64,000 bases of DNA from Xenorhabdus miraniensis (GCF_002632615.1 NZ_NITZ01000002.1:246211-310210), one strand, 5' to 3'; counted from the first letter of the stretch, positions 42,410 to 54,997 are shown. Program-made: numbers and translations. Notes: generated from the sequence alone by a model not told the origin.

Positions 42410-43036
42410 ATGAGACTGAATAAAAAAAGTTATCTTCTTATTCTGCCTATTTTGTTAGGAGTGAGTCATTTTAGTGTGGCGGACAGAGCGATTGAGGATT
42501 TAATCACAAAGAATGGCTTAAAAGATACGAAAGTGATGTCGTTGTACAAAAATGGAACATTGGTTGTTGAGACCGAAACGCCGAATAAAGTGACTTTAAT
42601 CAGTAAAAAAGCAAAAAAAGCTGATGAAGAGGCACAAGAGGCAATGTTTTGGTATCGAGCAATGCAGATGAAGGAATATAAGGCATTTGATACCAATAAA
42701 TACCAGAAGGTTCCTTGTGTTACAGAGGCAAAAGCATTTTGTGGTATTGCACCTCGTTTTGATTATTCAAAAGACTACTTGACTAATAAAAATCCGGGCG
42801 TCGTCATTGAGTTCAGTACCATAGAACCTAAATGGTTATATCATGATTTTACTGAGTTGCATAAATGTCAGGTTAAAGCCGAGGGGGGCGGAACATATGG
42901 CTTAGGTCCAGCAGGAACATATGCAAGCTGTGATACCACTTATAAACAAAAAGGGCTGGGTAATGTGTTTAATAAGTGGTTGGAAAAACCAGAAAAGATT
43001 GATGTGATTATTTCATATGTGTTATTGGCTAAATAA
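42410..43036 (+). CDS. Secreted orphan protein (208 aa)
   Basis: A Sec signal peptide (MRLNKKSYLLILPILLGVSHFSVA, cleavage expected before DRAIED) precedes a roughly 184-residue mature protein with four cysteines (CVTEAKAFC, HKCQVKAEGGG, YASCDTT). The segment FTELHKCQVKAEGGGTYGLG is distinctive and glycine-rich; I have a vague memory of it at the C-terminus of polymorphic-toxin-like proteins but cannot name the family. Function unknown. It ends at a bidirectional terminator shared with gyrB. Confidence 0.6.
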   Translation: MRLNKKSYLLILPILLGVSHFSVADRAIEDLITKNGLKDTKVMSLYKNGTLVVETETPNKVTLISKKAKKADEEAQEAMFWYRAMQMKEYKAFDTNKYQKVPCVTEAKAFCGIAPRFDYSKDYLTNKNPGVVIEFSTIEPKWLYHDFTELHKCQVKAEGGGTYGLGPAGTYASCDTTYKQKGLGNVFNKWLEKPEKIDVIISYVLLAK

Positions 43037-43070
43037 AAAACTCATATCATTTGCTGATCTGAGTTTTTTT
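43035..43070. terminator. Bidirectional terminator between the secreted orphan and gyrB
   Basis: AAAAAA-CTCATATCA and TGATCTGAG-TTTTTTT pair with one mismatch around a 5-base loop. A and T tracts on both sides suit the two convergent genes. Confidence 0.85.
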
Positions 43071-43098
43071 ATCCCAGATAACGAAGGTTATCTGGGAT
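43071..43098. repeat. Perfect 12-bp hairpin before gyrB 3' end
   Basis: ATCCCAGATAAC-gaag-GTTATCTGGGAT is a perfect stem directly abutting the bidirectional terminator. It lies 20 bases past the gyrB stop and would end up in the 3' tail of gyrB mRNA, where it could block exonucleases. Confidence 0.7.
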
Positions 43099-43118
43099 AT
43101 TAGAGTTAAGTAACAGGA

Positions 43119-45551
<2,433 letters not shown>

Positions 45552-46643
45552 TTAATCCTGTGGTTGAACCTCTATTTTGCCATGTTCTACGCGAAACATC
45601 CTGCTATTTACATCAATCATGTCTGTAACTTGCCCGGTTGTGATTGCACTGACAAACACTTGGGCTTGCGTAGATTTTAGACGCTCGGCTAATAGCTGAC
45701 GACGGCCGGCATCCAGTTCTGAGGCAAAATCATCAAGCAGATACAGGCACTTTTGCCCGCTCTGTCGGGTGAAATATTCACCCTGTGCTAACCTCAACGC
45801 ACACATCAGTAACTTCAACTGACCACGGGAAAGCATATCTTCTACCGGTGTGCCGTCCGCCCTGATCCGCAGATCAGCTTTATGGGGGCCGGAAGCGGTG
45901 TAGGTTAGCGATTTGTCGCGCTCAAACTGCCGCGCGAGTAGTTCTGCATATTCACTCTCTTTGTCCCAGCCTTGTTGGAAGCTGATACTGAGGGTGAATT
46001 CAGGTAAAAATTGTTGGCAGGTTTTTTCGATATCTTCCGAAATTCCTGCAATGTATTCAGCTCGCCATTGACTTATTTCCGTCGCCAGCGGAGCGAGTTC
46101 ACGATCCCAATGTTGGATCTGGTTATAGCGGGTGACTTGTCGCAATGCCGCATTCCGCTGTTTGAGCAACCTTTTCAGGTTGCCCCAGGCAGTGAAAAAG
46201 CGTGGCTCATTGTGAAAGCAGCCCCAGTCAATAAAAGCCCGGCGATATTTCGGGCCGCCATTTAGCAAGGTGAAACCTTCTGGTGTGATGAGCTGCATGG
46301 GTAACATTTTCGCCAGTTCGGCGATTTTATGCCCGTCACTGCCATCGATCCTGACTTTGCTGTCACCCTGGCGGTTTTTGCTCAGTCCGACCGATAAGGA
46401 ACGTTCATGGGGTTGCTGATCAAGCCGCCCATGAAGAATAAATTCCTCGCAATCATGGCGGATAACCCTTCCGGCTTGAATGCTGCGAAAGGCACGACCA
46501 TGACCCAATGTATAAATGGCTTCCAGTATACTTGTTTTGCCACTACCGTTTGGCCCAACCAGAAAATTAAAACCGGTCGCCAACGGTAAGTCAGCATTCG
46601 CGATATTACGAAAATCGCGGATCAGCAAACGCGAGAGAATCAT
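45552..46643 (-). CDS. recF: RecF, recombination mediator ATPase
   Basis: A 363-residue SMC-like ATPase that loads RecA at gaps with RecO and RecR. Walker A is [10 protein letters not shown], the signature motif is LSRGQLKLL, and Walker B reads [11 protein letters not shown]. Length is close to E. coli (357). It starts 33 bases after dnaN, in the conserved operon. Confidence 0.96.
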   Translation of the reverse strand: MILSRLLIRDFRNIANADLPLATGFNFLVGPNGSGKTSILEAIYTLGHGRAFRSIQAGRVIRHDCEEFILHGRLDQQPHERSLSVGLSKNRQGDSKVRIDGSDGHKIAELAKMLPMQLITPEGFTLLNGGPKYRRAFIDWGCFHNEPRFFTAWGNLKRLLKQRNAALRQVTRYNQIQHWDRELAPLATEISQWRAEYIAGISEDIEKTCQQFLPEFTLSISFQQGWDKESEYAELLARQFERDKSLTYTASGPHKADLRIRADGTPVEDMLSRGQLKLLMCALRLAQGEYFTRQSGQKCLYLLDDFASELDAGRRQLLAERLKSTQAQVFVSAITTGQVTDMIDVNSRMFRVEHGKIEVQPQD

Positions 46644-46676
46644 AAGCGTGAGTTAATACTGTTACAGGCGCATTCT

Positions 46677-47777
46677 TTACAGACGCATCGGCATCACGAC
46701 ATAAGTCGCGGCCTGACTGGCTGAGTTCTCAATTTTCACGCTGGATGTGGCATCCGTCAGCAGGAGACTCACCTGCTCGCATTTCAATGCGTTCAGAACA
46801 TCCAGTACGTAGCTGACATTGAAGCCAATTTCCATTTCTGTACCTCGATAGCTGACGTCGACGATCTCTTCTGCTTCTTCCTGTTCAGGGTTATTGGCTG
46901 TAATTCTGAGTTGGTTTTCGCTTAAGTAGATGCGGACGCCACGGAATTTTTCGTTGGATAAAATTGCTGCCCGTGAAAATGCTTGTTTAAGCATGTCGCA
47001 ATTGGCTTCCAGTGTCTTATCTGGATTCTTTGGCAGTACGCGGCGATAGTCAGGAAAACGGCCATCAACCAATTTCGAGGTGAAGATGAAGTCACCAACG
47101 TGGGCGCGGATGTTATTGCTGCCAATCTGCAATTGCAGTGGATTATCACCGCCATCCAGCAGACGCATCAATTCAATGACACCCTTACGAGGTACTATGA
47201 CTGAATGGGACGGCAGATTCTGCCCGATATTCATGGAACAGACCGCCAGACGATGGCCGTCTGTTGCAACGGTACGCAGTTCTTCCCCTTCGGTTTCAAA
47301 CAGCATGCCGTTCAAGTAATAGCGGACATCCTGATGTGCCATGGAAAATTGAGTGGACTCAATCAGACGTTTCAGTGTGGCCTGTGGCAGAGAAAATTCG
47401 ACTTCGCTCTGCCAGTCATCAAGATTGGGGAAATCTGAAGCGGGCAGGGTAGAAAGTGAAAAGCGGCTACGACCGGAACGGACCAGAATGCGATCGCCAT
47501 CCAATTCTACGCTGATCTCTGCGCCATCCGGCAGCCCGCGCCAGATATCAAAGAATTTACGTGCAGGGACGGTGGTTGCTCCCTGCTCATGAGGCTGGGT
47601 AAGCGTTACCCGTGCCTTCATTTCCATTTCTAAATCGGTGCCTGTCAGCAGCAGAGAGCCTTCAGTGACCTGCAATAATAAGTTGCCTAAAATGGGCAGG
47701 GTAGGGCGACCGCCCAAAGGGCTGCTGACCTGCTGCAAAGGTTTGAGTAATTGCTCACGTTCAATGATGAATTTCAT
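46677..47777 (-). CDS. dnaN: DnaN, DNA polymerase III sliding clamp
   Basis: A 366-residue beta clamp, the same length as in E. coli. The three-domain repeat is present and the C-terminal peptide-binding end YVVMPMRL is conserved. It encircles DNA as a dimer and tethers polymerase III. The start lies 4 bases after the dnaA stop codon. Confidence 0.97.
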   Translation of the reverse strand: MKFIIEREQLLKPLQQVSSPLGGRPTLPILGNLLLQVTEGSLLLTGTDLEMEMKARVTLTQPHEQGATTVPARKFFDIWRGLPDGAEISVELDGDRILVRSGRSRFSLSTLPASDFPNLDDWQSEVEFSLPQATLKRLIESTQFSMAHQDVRYYLNGMLFETEGEELRTVATDGHRLAVCSMNIGQNLPSHSVIVPRKGVIELMRLLDGGDNPLQLQIGSNNIRAHVGDFIFTSKLVDGRFPDYRRVLPKNPDKTLEANCDMLKQAFSRAAILSNEKFRGVRIYLSENQLRITANNPEQEEAEEIVDVSYRGTEMEIGFNVSYVLDVLNALKCEQVSLLLTDATSSVKIENSASQAATYVVMPMRL

Positions 47778-47781
47778 AGCG

Positions 47782-49170
47782 CTAGGAAGATAATGTTCTG
47801 ATTAAGTTAGAAAAATCTTCTTTGATGTCATGACTCTCTTCACGCAGTTGCTCGATCTTACGACAAGCATGAAGTACGGTTGTATGGTCACGTCCACCAA
47901 AGGCATCCCCGATTTCAGGCAAGCTGTGATTTGTCAGCTCTTTTGCCAGCGCCATTGCCATCTGTCTCGGACGGGCAACAGAGCGTGAGCGGCGCTTGGA
48001 AAGCAGGTCTGCAACCTTGATTTTGTAATATTCAGCTACGGTTTTCTGAATATTATCAATGGTTACCAGCTTTTCCTGTAGAGCCAATAAGTCACGTAAT
48101 GCTTCGCGTACAAAATCAATGGTAATCGCACGGCCTGTAAAATTGGCATTGGCGATGACTCGATTCAAAGCGCCTTCAAGTTCACGAACATTGGATCGCA
48201 GGCGTTTGGCAATAAAGAAAGCCACTTCACCCGGCAACTGGATTTGATTCTCGTCAGCTTTCTTCATCAGAATAGCGACGCGGGTTTCCAGCTCCGGTGG
48301 TTCTATGGCAACGGTCAATCCCCAACCAAAGCGGGATTTTAACCGATCTTCGACGCCGTTGATCTCTTTCGGATAGCGATCTGATGTCAGAATAATCTGT
48401 TGATTACCTTCCAACAGGGCATTGAACGTGTGAAAGAATTCTTCTTGGGATCGTTCTTTATTTGCAAAAAACTGAATATCATCGATCAGCAGGGCATCCA
48501 CTGAACGGTAATAACGTTTAAACTCTTCTATCGCATTGTTTTGCAATGCTTTTACCATGTCCTGAACAAAGCGTTCAGAGTGCATGTATACCACTTTTGC
48601 ATTGGCTTTGCGTGCCATAATGCTATTGCCGACAGCATGCAGGAGGTGGGTTTTACCCAATCCTGTCCCGCCATAGAGGAACAAGGGATTGTATGCGCCC
48701 CCCGGATTATCAGCAACTTGTCTGGCAGCCGCTCTGGCGAGCTGGTTAGATTTACCTTCAACAAAGTTATCAAATGTGTGTTTGGGATTGACATTGGAAC
48801 GATAGGATAACTCTGGCTGGGCTTTTGCAGTGTCCCAGCTTGGGCGTACAGATGTACTGGACGGCGCAGCAGTTACCGGCATATCGGCAATGATTTTCTG
48901 AGATGCAGACTGGTTAGGTGAAACAGGCTTATTTCCTACTTCAAAACGCAGCAACGGTACTTCAGGACCACAGAAATCATTTAATAACAAATTGATATTA
49001 TTGATATATTTCTCTCTTACCCAATCCAGCACAAAACGGTTGGGGGCGTAGAGAGCCAAAGTGTTATCACTCAGTTCTGCCTGAAGGGGTCGTATCCACA
49101 TACTGAATTCTGTGGCAGGTAACTCATCCTGCAATCGGGCAAGACATTGCTGCCAAAGCGAAAGTGACAC
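47782..49170 (-). CDS. dnaA: DnaA, replication initiator
   Basis: A 462-residue initiator. Domain I ([20 protein letters not shown]), the AAA+ domain with [16 protein letters not shown] and the C-terminal DNA-binding signature [15 protein letters not shown] are intact. The start is a GTG at 49170 after AGGGGAG, as in E. coli; a longer frame from 49242 has no homology. It binds the DnaA boxes listed in oriC, about 35 kb away, and the one in its own upstream region. Confidence 0.97.
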   Translation of the reverse strand: MSLSLWQQCLARLQDELPATEFSMWIRPLQAELSDNTLALYAPNRFVLDWVREKYINNINLLLNDFCGPEVPLLRFEVGNKPVSPNQSASQKIIADMPVTAAPSSTSVRPSWDTAKAQPELSYRSNVNPKHTFDNFVEGKSNQLARAAARQVADNPGGAYNPLFLYGGTGLGKTHLLHAVGNSIMARKANAKVVYMHSERFVQDMVKALQNNAIEEFKRYYRSVDALLIDDIQFFANKERSQEEFFHTFNALLEGNQQIILTSDRYPKEINGVEDRLKSRFGWGLTVAIEPPELETRVAILMKKADENQIQLPGEVAFFIAKRLRSNVRELEGALNRVIANANFTGRAITIDFVREALRDLLALQEKLVTIDNIQKTVAEYYKIKVADLLSKRRSRSVARPRQMAMALAKELTNHSLPEIGDAFGGRDHTTVLHACRKIEQLREESHDIKEDFSNLIRTLSS

Positions 49171-49401
49171 GGCGAACTCCCCTAAAACGAGACCAATAAA
49201 AGAAACCGGAATAATAGATACGTTATACTGGGCACAAGGCATTACTCCTCAATGCTGAGGAAGATAGCATGTACCTTGTGGCGATTTTTAATATCATCGC
49301 TCCCCAACGATCCGCAGATTAGAGAGGTTGGGATCGTGGCCGACGATCATAACGCAAAAGACGACATAGATCCTCATTCTTTTACACAGCTTTGACGCTT
49401 T

Positions 49402-49410
49402 TTATCCACA
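49402..49410 (+). promoter_or_regulatory. DnaA box upstream of dnaA
   Basis: A perfect TTATCCACA, 230 bases before the dnaA GTG. In E. coli an equivalent box lets DnaA repress its own gene. Confidence 0.85.
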
Positions 49411-49572
49411 GGGTGATCACCATGCTTTGATACTGGCTGAATATAAAGGCCCGTAAGAGATACTGTAGTGTAATCATGGCATATAGCAAACTTCGTTTAT
49501 CTATCGTTTAAAATTTAATGTGAAAACAATATGATGATCACTAATTCAATCACAACGATCTGTGTATGATCC

Positions 49573-49600
49573 TTGCGCTTTATTACACAGTCCGTATAAT
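49573..49600 (+). promoter_or_regulatory. Likely rpmH-rnpA promoter
   Basis: A -35 TTGCGC (49573-49578) and a consensus -10 TATAAT (49595-49600), 16 bases apart, read towards rpmH. Confidence 0.7.
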
Positions 49601-49894
49601 CTTGCACCCTGCGTGTTATGCCAACGATTTTTTTCCGGTCATGTCTGGTGAGGATTTGGGGTAAGCACTTCGGGTAGCAAAAAGTCTGGTCATGTTTGGT
49701 GAATGTCTGGTTGCAGTAAAAAATCTGACAGGAAAACGACCAGGCTCGCGTCATCTTGGATTGACTAAGGGTGGTACATTTTATTACAATCCTGCCTCTT
49801 TCTATATATTGATGTTGCGATTGAGGCATCGGTGTCTACTCATTCTCACTGGTCGCCAACGCATTTGCTGAATCAGTAACAAATTTTAAGCTAG

Positions 49895-50047
<153 letters not shown>

Positions 50048-50065
50048 CAAAGCTAACCATACCAA

Positions 50066-50425
50066 GTGGTTAAGCTCGCTTTTCCGAGGGAGTTACGTTT
50101 GTTAACTCCCGAGCATTTCACTTATGTTTTCCAGCAGCCACAACGGGCAAGCTCCGCAGAGATAACTATCCTTGGACGCCTGAATGAGCTGGGGCATCCC
50201 CGCATCGGTCTAACCATCGCCAAAAAAAATGTAAAACGCGCCCATGAGCGTAATCGTATCAAGCGATTGGCTCGTGAAAGTTTTCGTTTAAACCAGCATA
50301 AATTGCCTTCAATGGATTTTGTGATTTTGGTGAGGAAAGGGGTCGCTGAGCTTGATAACCGTGAGCTAACGGAAGCTTTGGGCAAATTATGGCGTCGTCA
50401 CTGTCGCTTGGCTCGCGCCTCCTGA
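50066..50425 (+). CDS. rnpA: RnpA, protein subunit of ribonuclease P
   Basis: A 119-residue basic protein that assists the catalytic RNA of RNase P in 5' processing of tRNA. The signature [17 protein letters not shown] is present. It starts with GTG at 50066 ([18 protein letters not shown]), as in E. coli. Its 3' end overlaps yidD by 37 bases in another frame. Confidence 0.97.
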   Translation: MVKLAFPRELRLLTPEHFTYVFQQPQRASSAEITILGRLNELGHPRIGLTIAKKNVKRAHERNRIKRLARESFRLNQHKLPSMDFVILVRKGVAELDNRELTEALGKLWRRHCRLARAS

Positions 50426-50646
50426 TTGCCTTAATCAGGGGCTATCAGTTAGTGATCAGTCCACTACTGGGGCCCCGTTGTCGTTTCAACCCTACCTGTT
50501 CCCACTATGGGATAGAGGCATTGCGTAGGTTTGGAATGATAAAAGGCAGTTGGTTGACAGTGAAACGCATATTAAAATGCCACCCTTTACACAAAGGTGG
50601 TGATGATCCTGTCCCACCTAAAAACAACGATAACAGAGAACATTAA
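50389..50646 (+). CDS. yidD: YidD, membrane protein insertion efficiency factor
   Basis: An 85-residue protein with the YidD core [19 protein letters not shown] and [18 protein letters not shown]. An amphipathic N-terminus associates with the inner membrane and aids YidC-dependent insertion. It overlaps rnpA by 37 bases and is 2 bases from yidC. Confidence 0.96.
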   Translation: MASSLSLGSRLLIALIRGYQLVISPLLGPRCRFNPTCSHYGIEALRRFGMIKGSWLTVKRILKCHPLHKGGDDPVPPKNNDNREH

Positions 50647-50648
50647 CG

Positions 50649-52280
50649 ATGGATTCGCAACGCAATCTTCTTCTCATCGCTTTGCTGTTTGTTTCGTTTC
50701 TGGTCTGGCAAGCGTGGGAGAATGATAAGAACCCACAACCAACGGCCCAGATCACGCAGCAAGCAAACACGCTGAGTAGCGAAGCAAGCAGTGGGCAAGG
50801 CAAACTGATCACCGTGAAAACGGATGTGCTTTCATTGCACATTAATACCCGTGGCGGTGATATCGAGGAGGCTGATTTGCTGGCCTATCCTGATACCCTC
50901 GGTTCCCAAAAACCGTTCAAACTGCTGGAAACAACCCCTGAGTTCACTTATCAGGCTCAAAGTGGGTTAACCGGTCTCAATGGTCTGGATAATCGGGCAG
51001 AACGCCCACTTTATCACACCACTCAGAATAGCTTCGTCTTGGCTGATGGTCAGGATGAATTACGTATTCCAATGACCTACACTGCGCCAGATGGCGTTGT
51101 TTATGTCAAGACTTTCATTTTAAAACGCGGTAATTACGCAGTTTCGGTTGATTACAACATCAATAATGTCACTGATAAACCGCTGCAAATGGCGTTCTTT
51201 GGTCAGTTGAAACAGAGCGTTGATTTGCCAAAACACCGTGATACCGGTAGCAGCAACTTTGCCCTGCATACTTATCGTGGTGCTGCGTACTCTTCTGAAG
51301 AAGCAAAATACGAAAAGTACAAATTCGATGAGATTGAAAGCAATGCGCTTGCTGTAACCACAAAAGGTGGCTGGGTCGCGATGCTCCAGCAATATTTTGC
51401 TACTGCCTGGGTTCCGGGTGAAGGCAAAACCAGCAATTTCTACACCATTGACCTGAAAAACCAGAAAATGGCGATCATCGGGTACAAAGGTGAAAACTTC
51501 AATATTGCGCCAAACAGCCAGCAGAATATCACTTCTACCCTGTGGGTTGGCCCTGAAATTCAGGACAAAATGGCAGAGGTTGCGCCACATCTGGATTTGA
51601 CCGTAGATTACGGTTGGTTGTGGTTTATTTCCCAGCCTCTGTTCAAGTTGCTGAAATTCCTGCATGAATATATCGGTAACTGGGGCTTCTCCATCATTGC
51701 GATTACCTTTATCGTGCGCGGTATCATGTACCCGCTGACTAAGGCGCAATACACCTCAATGGCGAAAATGCGCCTGTTACAGCCGAAAATTACGGCAATG
51801 CGTGAGCGTTTTGGTGATGACCGTCAGCGCATGAGTCAGGAAATGATGGCGCTGTACAAGACAGAGAAAGTGAACCCGTTGGGCGGCTGCTTGCCTCTGA
51901 TAATTCAGATGCCAATCTTCCTTGCTCTGTACTACATGTTGATGGGTTCTGTTGAGCTGCGTCATGCGCCATTCATTGGCTGGATTAAGGACTTGTCTGC
52001 ACAAGATCCCTACTACATCCTGCCATTGCTGATGGGTGTGACCATGTTTGTTATCCAGAAACTGTCGCCAACGACGGTGACAGATCCGATGCAGCAGAAG
52101 ATCATGACTTACATGCCGGTTGTGTTCACCGTCTTCTTCCTGTGGTTCCCATCTGGTCTGGTGCTGTACTACATCGTCAGTAACCTGGTGACTATCATCC
52201 AGCAGCAGGTTATTTTCCGCGGTCTGGAAAAGCGCGGTTTACATACCCGTGAAAAGAAAGTAGACCTTAATAAAAAATAG
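50649..52280 (+). CDS. yidC: YidC, membrane protein insertase
   Basis: A 543-residue insertase (E. coli 548). There is an N-terminal signal-anchor ([18 protein letters not shown]), the large periplasmic domain (about 60-340) and the conserved five-helix core, with the groove arginine region in [15 protein letters not shown]. It inserts Fo subunit c and other membrane proteins, alone or with SecYEG. Confidence 0.97.
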   Translation: MDSQRNLLLIALLFVSFLVWQAWENDKNPQPTAQITQQANTLSSEASSGQGKLITVKTDVLSLHINTRGGDIEEADLLAYPDTLGSQKPFKLLETTPEFTYQAQSGLTGLNGLDNRAERPLYHTTQNSFVLADGQDELRIPMTYTAPDGVVYVKTFILKRGNYAVSVDYNINNVTDKPLQMAFFGQLKQSVDLPKHRDTGSSNFALHTYRGAAYSSEEAKYEKYKFDEIESNALAVTTKGGWVAMLQQYFATAWVPGEGKTSNFYTIDLKNQKMAIIGYKGENFNIAPNSQQNITSTLWVGPEIQDKMAEVAPHLDLTVDYGWLWFISQPLFKLLKFLHEYIGNWGFSIIAITFIVRGIMYPLTKAQYTSMAKMRLLQPKITAMRERFGDDRQRMSQEMMALYKTEKVNPLGGCLPLIIQMPIFLALYYMLMGSVELRHAPFIGWIKDLSAQDPYYILPLLMGVTMFVIQKLSPTTVTDPMQQKIMTYMPVVFTVFFLWFPSGLVLYYIVSNLVTIIQQQVIFRGLEKRGLHTREKKVDLNKK

Positions 52281-52316
52281 GTCTGTTAAAAAATTAGTCT
52301 GTTAAAAAATAAGTAG

Positions 52317-52340
52317 AAGGCGGTCATTGGCCGCCTTTAT
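52317..52340 (+). terminator. Hairpin between yidC and mnmE
   Basis: AAGGCGG-tcattgg-CCGCCTT followed by TATTATTT, 37 bases past yidC. A 16-base tandem duplication (two copies of GTCTGTTAAAAAAT) lies just before it at about 52280-52310. It probably only attenuates transcription into mnmE. Confidence 0.6.
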
Positions 52341-52379
52341 TATTTCCGTTCCTAGTCCTGACTCAAAAGAGAGAACTTC

Positions 52380-53744
52380 ATGAATACCACTGATACGATA
52401 GTCGCTCAGGCCACTCCTCCGGGACGAGGCGGTGTAGGCATCCTGCGTATTTCTGGCCGCAAGGCGGCGGAAGTCGCTCAAGTGGTATTGGGGAAACTCC
52501 CAAAACCTCGTTATGCTGATTACCTGCCTTTCCGTGATGCAGAGGGTTCTGTACTTGATCAGGGCATTGCTCTTTACTTTCCCGGCCCGAACTCTTTTAC
52601 GGGGGAAGACGTGCTGGAGCTTCAGGGGCATGGCGGGCCAGTTATTCTTGATTTGCTGTTAAAGCGTATTTTGACGATTTCTGGTGTGCGCATTGCTAAT
52701 CCGGGCGAGTTTTCTGAACGCGCTTTCCTGAATGACAAACTCGACTTGGCACAGGCAGAGGCGATTGCGGATCTGATTGACGCCAGTTCTGAACAGGCTG
52801 CTCGTTCTGCGATGAATTCCCTGCAAGGAACGTTTTCCAACCAGGTTCATCAAATGGTAGATGCGCTGACTAACTTGCGCATTTACGTTGAAGCGGCGAT
52901 TGATTTTCCTGATGAAGAAATTGATTTTCTTTCCGATGGCAAGATAGAGGCCAAGTTGGATGAAGTGATCGCTGAACTGGATAACGTCCGTTCACAGGCG
53001 CGTCAGGGTAGCTTGCTGCGTGAAGGCATGAAAGTCGTGATTGCAGGTCGCCCGAATGCGGGTAAATCCAGCCTGCTCAATGCACTGGCTGGCCGTGAAG
53101 CGGCGATTGTGACTGATATTGCGGGCACAACGCGCGATGTTTTGCGTGAACATATTCATATTGATGGTATGCCGCTGCATGTGATTGATACGGCCGGATT
53201 GCGCGAAGCGAGTGATGAAGTGGAACGCATTGGTATCGAGCGAGCCTGGCAGGAAATCGAACAGGCGGATCGGGTGCTGTTTATGGTAGACAGTACGACA
53301 ACGGATGCCGTTGAACCTGCACAAATTTGGCCTGAATTTATGGCCAGACTACCCGCATCCCTGCCAGTGACCGTTATTCGTAATAAGACGGATATGACGG
53401 GAGAAGCAACGAGCGTATCAGAAGTCAGTGGCTACTCACTAATCCGTCTTTCTGCCCGTGACGGAGAAGGTGTTGATTTATTGCGCGATCATCTGAAAGA
53501 AGCGATGGGTTTCAACAGCAATACTGAGGGTGGTTTCCTTGCTCGCCGTCGTCACTTACAGGCATTGAATACCGCGGCAGAACATTTGCAGGAAGGCCAT
53601 CAACAGTTGGTTTTCGCCCGCTCAGGAGAATTGTTGGCAGAAGAATTGCGTTTGGCACAGCAAGCGTTGAGCGAAATTACCGGTGAATTTACTTCTGATG
53701 ATTTGTTAGGGCGGATTTTTTCCAGTTTTTGTATTGGAAAATAA
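52380..53744 (+). CDS. mnmE: MnmE (TrmE), tRNA modification GTPase
   Basis: A 454-residue GTPase, the same length as in E. coli. The N-terminal THF-binding domain is followed by helical segments with an inserted G domain ([27 protein letters not shown]), and the C-terminus ends FCIGK with the catalytic cysteine. It works with MnmG on wobble uridines. Its native terminator seems to be split by the element that follows. Confidence 0.97.
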   Translation: MNTTDTIVAQATPPGRGGVGILRISGRKAAEVAQVVLGKLPKPRYADYLPFRDAEGSVLDQGIALYFPGPNSFTGEDVLELQGHGGPVILDLLLKRILTISGVRIANPGEFSERAFLNDKLDLAQAEAIADLIDASSEQAARSAMNSLQGTFSNQVHQMVDALTNLRIYVEAAIDFPDEEIDFLSDGKIEAKLDEVIAELDNVRSQARQGSLLREGMKVVIAGRPNAGKSSLLNALAGREAAIVTDIAGTTRDVLREHIHIDGMPLHVIDTAGLREASDEVERIGIERAWQEIEQADRVLFMVDSTTTDAVEPAQIWPEFMARLPASLPVTVIRNKTDMTGEATSVSEVSGYSLIRLSARDGEGVDLLRDHLKEAMGFNSNTEGGFLARRRHLQALNTAAEHLQEGHQQLVFARSGELLAEELRLAQQALSEITGEFTSDDLLGRIFSSFCIGK

Positions 53745-53818
53745 TGTTGCAAAAAAGCCCGTTAATTGAAATGAACCCCGAAAGTTGGACGCCCAACAAT
53801 TAGGGGTTTTATGCTTCA

Positions 53819-53890
53819 ATGAGTAGAAAAAATACACATTAGAATTTAAACGTCATGTTGTTCTTTACTATCTGAACATCCCTTTTTTGT
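53819..53890 (+). pseudogene. IS3-family orfA remnant
   Basis: ATG AGT AGA starts MSRK, then a one-base loss in the A run shifts the frame. The other frame reads YTLEFKRHVVLYYL, typical of the IS3-family OrfA N-terminus, and soon hits a stop. Homology fades after about 53890. Confidence 0.65.
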
Positions 53891-54002
53891 GCGAATATAC
53901 GTGATGTCTCCGCACTGTAGTGGTACAGGAATGCCCGAAATGTTTGGGAAAGGGTGAGATTACTGAAGAATGAGTGGGACCGCGGTCTCATGTGCATTTT
54001 GA

Positions 54003-54278
54003 TTAGAACAGGTCAGAGTGGGTGCCTGTTCGTTCGAATCGAATAATATCTTCAGTTATCTTGTAGATTAGAATCCAGTCTGATTCTATGTGAGCATCCC
54101 GATACCCCTTATAATTCCCTTGTAACGAATGATCTTTGTATACGGCAGGTAAAGGCAACTCATCGTTAATTAAGAGTTTCATTAACGATTTTAGCTTGTC
54201 CATATCTTTATGGCGTTTCTGGGCCAATTTCACATCCCTCTGAAACTGGCCTGAGTATTCGATTTTCCGTTGCGCCAT
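54003..54278 (-). CDS. yafQ: YafQ, ribosome-dependent mRNA interferase toxin
   Basis: A 91-residue RelE-superfamily toxin, very close to E. coli YafQ (92 aa). The residues known to matter for catalysis are all present: His50, His63, Asp67, Trp68 and His87. It cleaves mRNA on the ribosome, mainly at lysine AAA codons. It starts 6 bases after the dinJ stop. The pair is intact although the element around it is degraded. Confidence 0.95.
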   Translation of the reverse strand: MAQRKIEYSGQFQRDVKLAQKRHKDMDKLKSLMKLLINDELPLPAVYKDHSLQGNYKGYRDAHIESDWILIYKITEDIIRFERTGTHSDLF

Positions 54279-54284
54279 GGTCTA

Positions 54285-54545
54285 TCAGATGCCCAGATTA
54301 TCAAAGAGATCATCGGCATTTTTTGCACTATGAACATCTACACCGTTTTCACTGTTGGCAATGGTTTTAGTGGTCAGTTCATTTGGAATCCGCATATCGA
54401 ATGGCAACGCCTTGTCTTTTGCCACCTTAGTTAGAGTGATACGCACTAAATCGGATATGGTTAAGCCCATGCTAGCCAGTACTTCAGCCGCCTCGTTCTT
54501 TAATGTTTCGTCTATACGAGCACGAACAAATGCATTTGCAGCCAT
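54285..54545 (-). CDS. dinJ: DinJ, antitoxin of YafQ
   Basis: An 86-residue RelB/DinJ ribbon-helix-helix antitoxin matching E. coli DinJ in length and sequence (MAANAFVRARIDETLKNEAAE ... DDLFDNLGI). I set the start at ATG 54545 by alignment; the upstream in-frame ATG at 54647 is spurious. It binds YafQ and represses its own operon through palindromes such as that at 54578-54597. Confidence 0.95.
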   Translation of the reverse strand: MAANAFVRARIDETLKNEAAEVLASMGLTISDLVRITLTKVAKDKALPFDMRIPNELTTKTIANSENGVDVHSAKNADDLFDNLGI

Positions 54546-54577
54546 TTTAAAACTCCTATGTTGGTTAATAATCACAC

Positions 54578-54597
54578 TGTAGCTCAACTGAGCTACA
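54578..54597. promoter_or_regulatory. Likely DinJ operator
   Basis: The palindrome TGTAGCTCA-AC-TGAGCTACA lies 33 bases upstream of the dinJ start. Ribbon-helix-helix antitoxins bind such sites to autoregulate. I saw no LexA box. Confidence 0.6.
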
Positions 54598-54619
54598 AAA
54601 TCCAAGAAAAACTGACATC

Positions 54620-54859
54620 TCGTCATGTGAAACAAAGCATGTCCCATAAAAGGTAATTACCTCGATAATGCAGTGATGGAAAACTTCTTTGGATTACTCA
54701 AGACAGAGTGTTGGCACAATGAGGAATACCACGATATAAGCTCGTTAGAAAATGTATTAGCAGAATACATCCATTACTACAATAATGAGCGGATCAATCT
54801 TAAGTTAAACGACCTGAGTCCGGTATAATATCGGGTTCAGGCCACATCAACCGCCATAT
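54620..54859 (+). pseudogene. IS3-family orfB (transposase) 3' remnant
   Basis: Reads KQSMSHK, then after an extra A GNYLDNAVMENFFGLLKTECW, ISSLENVLAEYIHYYNNERIN and LNDLSPV, then a TAA in place of the usual glutamine codon, then YRVQATSTAI and a stop. The final acidic residue of the DDE triad lies in the LLKTE segment. Upstream catalytic residues are gone. Confidence 0.85.
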
Positions 54860-54943
54860 AAAGTGTCCAATATATGGGGTTCACTTCAATTAGTTCAAAT
54901 AGCGGGTTTTTTTGTAGACGCACTGTAACCAATAATCCTTTGC

Positions 54944-54997
54944 CAGTTCAATCGTGTTTTACCAGATCACCAGATCAATAGTGTTTTACCAGATGAA
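54944..54997. repeat. 27-bp tandem repeat, two copies
   Basis: Copies at 54944-54970 and 54971-54997 share GTGTTTTACCAGAT and differ at a few positions (for example AATCGTG versus AATAGTG). Two copies only, without spacers, so not a CRISPR. May be a remnant of another insertion-element end. Confidence 0.6.

Larger units (their letters stand above)
53763..54892. mobile_element. Degraded IS3-family element interrupted by dinJ-yafQ
   Basis: Ends are inverted: TAATTGAAATGAACCCC at the left (53763-53779) and its near-complement GGGGTTCACTTCAATTA at the right (54876-54892), 16/17 matching. Just inside the left end, an orfA start reads MSRK then, after a lost A, YTLEFKRHVVLYYL (53819-53890). Inside the right end, the last part of an OrfB integrase domain reads GNYLDNAVMENFFGLLKTE... 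(about 54620-54860), with an extra base near 54647 and a TAA where a glutamine codon is expected. Most of orfB is missing. Between them sits an intact dinJ-yafQ module. No clear target duplication was found. Confidence 0.75.

Noticed and set aside
54944..54997. CRISPR array
   Set aside because: Only two directly abutting copies, no spacers and no cas genes.
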